Assembly: GCA_017437125.1 (NCBI GenBank)
Contig: JAFSBV010000031.1
Location: 56,236 to 120,235, forward strand
Direction: 5' to 3'
Origin: Bacteroidales bacterium
GTDB taxonomy: Bacteria > Bacteroidota > Bacteroidia > Bacteroidales > UBA932
DNA length: 64,000 nt
Positions within the stretch are counted from its first letter, which is position 1; every line of letters starts with the position of its first letter. The translations under genes and the position numbers were made by a program. Shown here piece by piece: positions 59,402 through 64,000 of this stretch. The notes beneath the pieces are model-generated. The model made no database searches and was not told where the DNA came from. It was given only the letters and a program-made list of their open reading frames with translations.

Positions 59402-59430
59402 AAGCCCGACAAAATACCGATCGGGCTTTT
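59402..59430 (+). terminator. Terminator-like hairpin between tRNA-Tyr and tRNA-Gly
   Basis: AAGCCCGA/TCGGGCTT with an 11-nt loop and a run of four T at 59427-59430, just 4 bases after tRNA-Tyr. It is followed at 59432-59454 by a second 9-bp hairpin (CTTTGAAAA/TTTTCAAAG). It could partly terminate the leading two-tRNA transcript or mark processing points. Confidence 0.55.
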
Positions 59431-59460
59431 ACTTTGAAAAGGAATTTTTCAAAGAAACAA

Positions 59461-59533
59461 GCGGAAGTAGCTCAGTCGGTAGAGCATCAGCCTTCCAAGC
59501 TGAGGGTCGCGGGTTCGAACCTCGTCTTCCGCT
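59461..59533 (+). tRNA. tRNA-Gly (anticodon TCC)
   Basis: Acceptor GCGGAAG pairs with CTTCCGC; anticodon TCC at 59494-59496 with a perfect TCAGC/GCTGA stem; T-arm GGGTTCGAACC. CCA is not encoded. Confidence 0.95.
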
Positions 59534-59541
59534 CAAACTAC

Positions 59542-59613
59542 GCCAGTGTAGCTCAGGGGTAGAGCGCTTCCTTGGTAAGGAAGAGGTCGTGAGTTCAATT
59601 CTCACCACCGGCT
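59542..59613 (+). tRNA. tRNA-Thr (anticodon GGT)
   Basis: Anticodon GGT at 59574-59576 with stem CTTCC/GGAAG. The acceptor GCCAGTG faces CACCGGC, so position 4 is an A-C mismatch where a G-C pair would be expected. CCA is not encoded. The second threonine tRNA of the cluster, 42 bases before tuf. Confidence 0.92.
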
Positions 59614-59654
59614 CTGCTTTTTTTGTTGTATATATACTTTAAATACATAAAGAT

Positions 59655-60842
<1,188 letters not shown>

Positions 60843-60861
60843 TCACTGTCAACAATATCAG

Positions 60862-60883
60862 GTGGGTGCCTGAAAGCACCCAC
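60862..60883 (+). terminator. Hairpin after tuf
   Basis: An 8-bp perfect stem GTGGGTGC/GCACCCAC with a 6-nt loop, then TTT. Twenty bases after tuf and 7 bases before tRNA-Trp. The short T-run suggests partial termination or mRNA 3'-end protection. Confidence 0.6.
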
Positions 60884-60889
60884 TTTCAT

Positions 60890-60963
60890 AGGGGAATAGT
60901 ATAAGGGTAGTACAGCGGTCTCCAAAACCGTTAGTCTGGGTTCGAATCCTGGTTCCCCTGCCA
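60890..60963 (+). tRNA. tRNA-Trp (anticodon CCA)
   Basis: Acceptor AGGGGAA pairs with TTCCCCT; anticodon CCA at 60922-60924; T-arm GGGTTCGAATCC. The discriminator G (60960) is followed by an encoded CCA (60961-60963), unlike the other four tRNAs here. Confidence 0.95.
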
Positions 60964-61046
60964 GAAAATATCAAAGGTTACGATTTGGTAATGTTTAACA
61001 GACGTTGCAACCCGCTTCCAATCTGCAATGTCCATTAAATGTAAAG

Positions 61047-61235
61047 ATGAGAAAGTTTATCAACTATCTGAAAGAGTCATATGCTGAGATGACCAAGAAG
61101 GTAACTTGGCCTACTTGGGACAAATTGCAGAGTTCCGCTATCGTTGTGATGGTGGCTTCAGCTATTTTTGCCCTTGTGATCTTCGCGATTGACTTTGTTA
61201 TTGAGGCCGCAATGAAATTTATCTATACTCTCTAA
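61047..61235 (+). CDS. secE: Preprotein translocase subunit SecE
   Basis: A 62-aa single-helix subunit that clamps SecY in the Sec channel. Start at ATG 61047 (MRKFINYLKESYAEMTKKVTW); the longer in-frame extension reads into the tRNA spacer and is rejected. The amphipathic helix with KKVTWPTW is the conserved SecE signature, followed by one membrane helix (about 27-50). It lies directly before nusG (12 bases), the usual order. Confidence 0.95.
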   Translation: MRKFINYLKESYAEMTKKVTWPTWDKLQSSAIVVMVASAIFALVIFAIDFVIEAAMKFIYTL

Positions 61236-61247
61236 TATACCACGATT

Positions 61248-61832
61248 ATGAGCGAAAGCAGCAAGAAATGGTATGTATTGAGGGCAGCAGGCGGCAAAGA
61301 GAAAAAAGCCAAAGAGTATCTCGAAAAGGAAATTGAGAGATGTGGCCTTCAGGACCTGGTTTCACAGGTTCTTGTTCCAACCGAAAAAGTCTATAGGATC
61401 CGTGATGGAAAGCGTATCTGTACAGAGCGCCTTTTCTATCCTGGTTATGTGCTTATCGAAGCTGAACTTACAGGTGAGCTTCAGTACATCATCCGAAACG
61501 AAGTCCCTCACATGTCAGGCTTCCTCACAGAGAAGCGTGACGTGAAGAGAGGAGACGGAAAGTCTCAGGAAGAGAAGCTTCCTATACCACTCAGAGATGA
61601 CGAGGTAAAGAGAATTCTCGGTGAGCAGGACGAAATGGCAGGAACAGAGGCAGAAACTGTCGTTGATTACATCCCTGGTGATGCAGTAAAGATCACAGAC
61701 GGTCCTTTCAATGGATTTGACGGTACTGTAGAGGAGATCGTAGAAGACAGAAGCAAGCTTAAAGTCATGGTCATGATCTTCGGCAGAAAGACAATTTTGG
61801 AACTCAACTTTACACAGGTAACTAAAGAATAA
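61248..61832 (+). CDS. nusG: Transcription termination/antitermination factor NusG
   Basis: Couples RNA polymerase with ribosomes or Rho. 194 aa. The NGN domain (about 5-125) has [16 protein letters not shown] and [12 protein letters not shown]. The KOW domain (about 140-190) has [22 protein letters not shown] lineage-typical charged insert (about 100-125, [15 protein letters not shown]) separates them. Followed by rplK after 8 bases. Confidence 0.97.
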   Translation: MSESSKKWYVLRAAGGKEKKAKEYLEKEIERCGLQDLVSQVLVPTEKVYRIRDGKRICTERLFYPGYVLIEAELTGELQYIIRNEVPHMSGFLTEKRDVKRGDGKSQEEKLPIPLRDDEVKRILGEQDEMAGTEAETVVDYIPGDAVKITDGPFNGFDGTVEEIVEDRSKLKVMVMIFGRKTILELNFTQVTKE

Positions 61833-61840
61833 TCAGAATT

Positions 61841-62281
61841 ATGGCAAAAGAAGTAGCTGGATTTATTAAACTCCAGATCAAAGGTGGCGCAGCTAATCCA
61901 TCACCACCAGTTGGTCCAGCCCTCGGTTCGAAGGGTCTGAACATCATGGATTTCTGCAAGCAGTTCAATGCCCGTACGCAGGAAAGCGCAGGTAAGGTAT
62001 TGCCAGTAGTGATCACTGTCTATAGCGACAAGTCATTCACTTTCGTAGTGAAGCAGCCGCCTGTAGCAGTACAGCTCAAAGAAGCTGCAAAAATCTCTGC
62101 AGGATCTGCTGAGCCAAACAGAAAGAAAGTCGGTACAATCACTTGGGATCAGGTGAAGGCTATTGCTGAGAGCAAGATGCCGGATATGAACTGCTTCACC
62201 CTCAAGTCAGCTATGACAATGGTGGCAGGTACCGCAAGAAGCATGGGTATCAAGGTAGAGGGAGAATTTCCTGAACTCTAA
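61841..62281 (+). CDS. rplK: 50S ribosomal protein L11
   Basis: 146 aa. The N-terminal domain begins [32 protein letters not shown], with the Pro-rich linker motif PPVGPALG. The C-terminal rRNA-binding domain has [18 protein letters not shown] and the glycine-containing [12 protein letters not shown]. It forms the GTPase-associated centre with L10 and L12. The gene lies 15 bases before rplA. Confidence 0.98.
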   Translation: MAKEVAGFIKLQIKGGAANPSPPVGPALGSKGLNIMDFCKQFNARTQESAGKVLPVVITVYSDKSFTFVVKQPPVAVQLKEAAKISAGSAEPNRKKVGTITWDQVKAIAESKMPDMNCFTLKSAMTMVAGTARSMGIKVEGEFPEL

Positions 62282-62296
62282 AAATCACACGCAACA

Positions 62297-62989
62297 ATGG
62301 GTAAACTTACTAAAAATCAGAAGGCTGTAATCGCCAAGTACGATGCAGCAAAAGAGTATAAGCTTGCTGAGGCATGTGAACTTGTAAAGGAAATCACCTA
62401 TACTAAGTTTGATGCATCTGTAGAGCTTCATGTAAACCTCGGTGTTGACCCACGTAAGGCTAACCAGATGGTTCGTGGCGTCGTTACTCTTCCACACGGA
62501 ACAGGTAAGACTACACGCGTTCTCGTACTCTGTACTCCAGACAAGGAGAACGAGGCTAAGGAAGCTGGTGCTGACTTTGTAGGTCTTGACGAGTATATCG
62601 AGAAGATCAAGGGCGGTTGGACAGACGTTGACGTCATCATCTGTACACCATCGGTAATGGCTAAGGTGGGTATCATCGGTAGAATCCTCGGTCCAAGAGG
62701 TCTCATGCCAAACCCTAAGACCGGTACCGTTACAATGGAGATCGGAAAGGCTGTCAAGGAAGTAAAGGCTGGTAAGATCGACTTCAAGGTTGACAAGACC
62801 GGTATTGTTCACGCAGCTATCGGAAAGGTATCGTTCACAGGTGCTCAGATCTATGATAACGCAAAGGAGCTCCTTTCCGCTATCATCAAGCTTAAGCCAC
62901 AGGCTCTCAAAGGTACATATATGAAGGGCGTAGCAATATGCTCTACAATGAGCCCTGGTATCACTGTAGATGTTAAATCAGTTGAGTAA
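62297..62989 (+). CDS. rplA: 50S ribosomal protein L1
   Basis: 230 aa. N-terminal [21 protein letters not shown] and [13 protein letters not shown], the central [18 protein letters not shown] signature, and the C-terminal part ending VDVKSVE. L1 binds 23S rRNA at the E-site stalk and represses the rplKA mRNA in many bacteria; I did not find a convincing L1 mimic site in the short upstream gaps. Confidence 0.98.
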   Translation: MGKLTKNQKAVIAKYDAAKEYKLAEACELVKEITYTKFDASVELHVNLGVDPRKANQMVRGVVTLPHGTGKTTRVLVLCTPDKENEAKEAGADFVGLDEYIEKIKGGWTDVDVIICTPSVMAKVGIIGRILGPRGLMPNPKTGTVTMEIGKAVKEVKAGKIDFKVDKTGIVHAAIGKVSFTGAQIYDNAKELLSAIIKLKPQALKGTYMKGVAICSTMSPGITVDVKSVE

Positions 62990-63014
62990 TAATGTGCTGT
63001 AAAATTTGAACGTT

Positions 63015-63524
63015 ATGAGAAAAGAAGAAAAACTCGATATTATCAACGCGATTTCAGCACAGTTGGAGGAGACTCCTAACTTCTACATCACTGACATCGC
63101 AGGACTCAATGCTGAGAAGACACACGCTCTTCGCAAGGCTTGTTTCGAAGCTGGCGTAAAGCTCGTTGTCACTAAGAACACTCTCGTTACAAAGGTTCTC
63201 GAGGCTTCTGATAACGAGGAGATGAAGAAGCTCACTGAGGTGCTTGCAGGTCCTACTGCAATCATGTACACAGTAGCTCCTAACGCTCCTGCAAAGGTAA
63301 TCAAGAAGTTCAGAGAGACAGGAAGCGAGAAGCCTGCTCTCAAGGGAGCATTCGTACAGGATTGGCCGGCATTCATCGGCGCAGACCAGCTTGATAACCT
63401 CTTCGCTATCAAGTCACGTGAGGAAATGATCGCAGACATCATCGGTCTCCTCCAGTCACCAATCCGCAACGTCATGTCAGCTCTTGAGCACAAGGATGAC
63501 GACAAGGCTGAAGCAGCAGAATAA
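63015..63524 (+). CDS. rplJ: 50S ribosomal protein L10
   Basis: 169 aa from ATG 63015 (MRKEEKLDIINAISAQ); the TTG three codons upstream is not needed. FYITDIAGLNAEKTHALRKACFEAGVKLVVTKNTLV is the conserved N-terminal region that binds rRNA, and the C-terminal helix (MSALEHKDDDKAEAAE) carries the L7/L12 dimers. Only 25 bases separate it from rplA, so there is little space for a separate L10 leader. Confidence 0.97.
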   Translation: MRKEEKLDIINAISAQLEETPNFYITDIAGLNAEKTHALRKACFEAGVKLVVTKNTLVTKVLEASDNEEMKKLTEVLAGPTAIMYTVAPNAPAKVIKKFRETGSEKPALKGAFVQDWPAFIGADQLDNLFAIKSREEMIADIIGLLQSPIRNVMSALEHKDDDKAEAAE

Positions 63525-63562
63525 TTTAAAGAAAACAAAAACAATTTTAAAAATATACAATT

Positions 63563-63931
63563 ATGGCAGACATTAAAGCACTTGCAGAAGAGTTGGTAAA
63601 CCTTACTGTAAAAGATGTACAGGAGCTTGCACAGATCCTCAAAGATGAGTACGGAATCGAGCCAGCAGCTGCAGCAGTAGTTGCAGTAGCAGGTCCAGCA
63701 GCAGCCGCTGAGGCTGAGCAGACAGAGTTCGACGTTATGCTTGTATCTCCAGGCGCAGCTAAGCTCGGCGTAGTTAAGGCTGTTAAGGAGGCTACAGGTC
63801 TCGGACTTAAGGAGGCTAAGGAGATCGTTGACAAGGCTCCGGTAGCTGTTAAGGAGAAAGTTTCTAAGGCAGAGGCTGAAGCACTTAAGGCTGCCCTCGA
63901 AGAGGCAGGAGCTGAAGTTGAGATTAAATAA
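63563..63931 (+). CDS. rplL: 50S ribosomal protein L7/L12
   Basis: 122 aa. The N-terminal dimerisation helix region ([21 protein letters not shown]), an Ala-rich hinge (about 33-52) and the C-terminal factor-binding domain ([39 protein letters not shown]). It recruits translation GTPases as the stalk protein. Last gene in the window; rpoB is expected next. Confidence 0.98.
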   Translation: MADIKALAEELVNLTVKDVQELAQILKDEYGIEPAAAAVVAVAGPAAAAEAEQTEFDVMLVSPGAAKLGVVKAVKEATGLGLKEAKEIVDKAPVAVKEKVSKAEAEALKAALEEAGAEVEIK

Positions 63932-63963
63932 CTTCACCCCTTCCCCGAGATGGGAAAAAAGTC

Positions 63964-63996
63964 AGGTTTAGGGCCAAATAGGCCCTAAACCTTTTT
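63964..63996 (+). terminator. Hairpin after rplL (attenuator/terminator before rpoB)
   Basis: A 12-bp perfect stem AGGTTTAGGGCC/GGCCCTAAACCT with a 5-nt loop (AAATA) and a TTTTT run. It lies 32 bases after rplL, where many bacteria have an attenuator that lowers rpoBC relative to ribosomal proteins. Confidence 0.85.
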
Positions 63997-64000
63997 GTCG

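Overview
The window is a 64 kb piece of a Bacteroidota (Bacteroidales) chromosome, most likely from a gut or rumen fibre degrader. Evidence: SusC/SusD pairs, a hybrid two-component system (HTCS) regulator, many lipoproteins, promoters of the TTTG-N19/20-TAnnTTTG type, almost no Shine-Dalgarno sequences, and the tRNA-Thr-Tyr-Gly-Thr / tuf / tRNA-Trp / secE-nusG-rplKAJL cluster typical of the phylum. Genus cannot be fixed from the sequence alone. The window starts inside a gene (end of a BlaI-type repressor) and ends just before the expected rpoB.

Layout. 1-2454: BlaI end and a BlaR1-like M56 peptidase fused to an M23 peptidase and ExbD-like segments. 2451-4966: ECF sigma factor, a membrane-anchored beta-barrel protein coupled to it, and a divergent small outer-membrane protein, with a mirror-image promoter pair between the two transcripts. 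5137-9388 (+): housekeeping genes (gamma-carbonic-anhydrase-like, SpoU methyltransferase, aroE, ssb, purA). aroE carries an in-frame insert that is an array of small palindromes.

9498-54132: a large xylan/arabinoxylan utilization region, almost all on the minus strand. In transcription order: (a) the xus core, xusA-xusB-xusC-xusD-xusE-xyn10C (44321 to 30639), divergent from the HTCS gene (44604-48512); (b) an unusual six-gene operon (30510 to 21793) of three lipoprotein beta-propellers with a CxxCH heme-type motif and three multi-pass DUF6057-like membrane proteins; (c) a second susC/susD pair (21312 to 16392); (d) GH8, an unrecognised secreted protein, GH43, and two esterase genes (16195 to 9498); (e) separately, CE15, CE6-CE1, GH43-CBM6 and GH43 (54132 to 48632). 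Each unit a-d has a TAnnTTTG -7 box in front and a hairpin terminator behind. Together the enzymes cut xylan backbone (GH10), trim oligosaccharides (GH8), remove arabinose or xylose (three GH43) and strip acetyl, feruloyl and glucuronoyl esters (six esterase catalytic centres in four proteins). SusC/D pairs import the products and HTCS should sense them. Two tandem MFS transporters (57092 to 54365) may carry sugars across the inner membrane, but this is inference.

57225-end (+): dxs, four tRNAs, tuf, tRNA-Trp, secE, nusG, rplK, rplA, rplJ, rplL and a strong hairpin before the unseen rpoB.

Most noteworthy: the triplicated heme-motif propeller / DUF6057 module inside a xylan locus, the palindrome array inside aroE, the BlaR1-M23-ExbD fusion, and the mirror-image ECF promoter.
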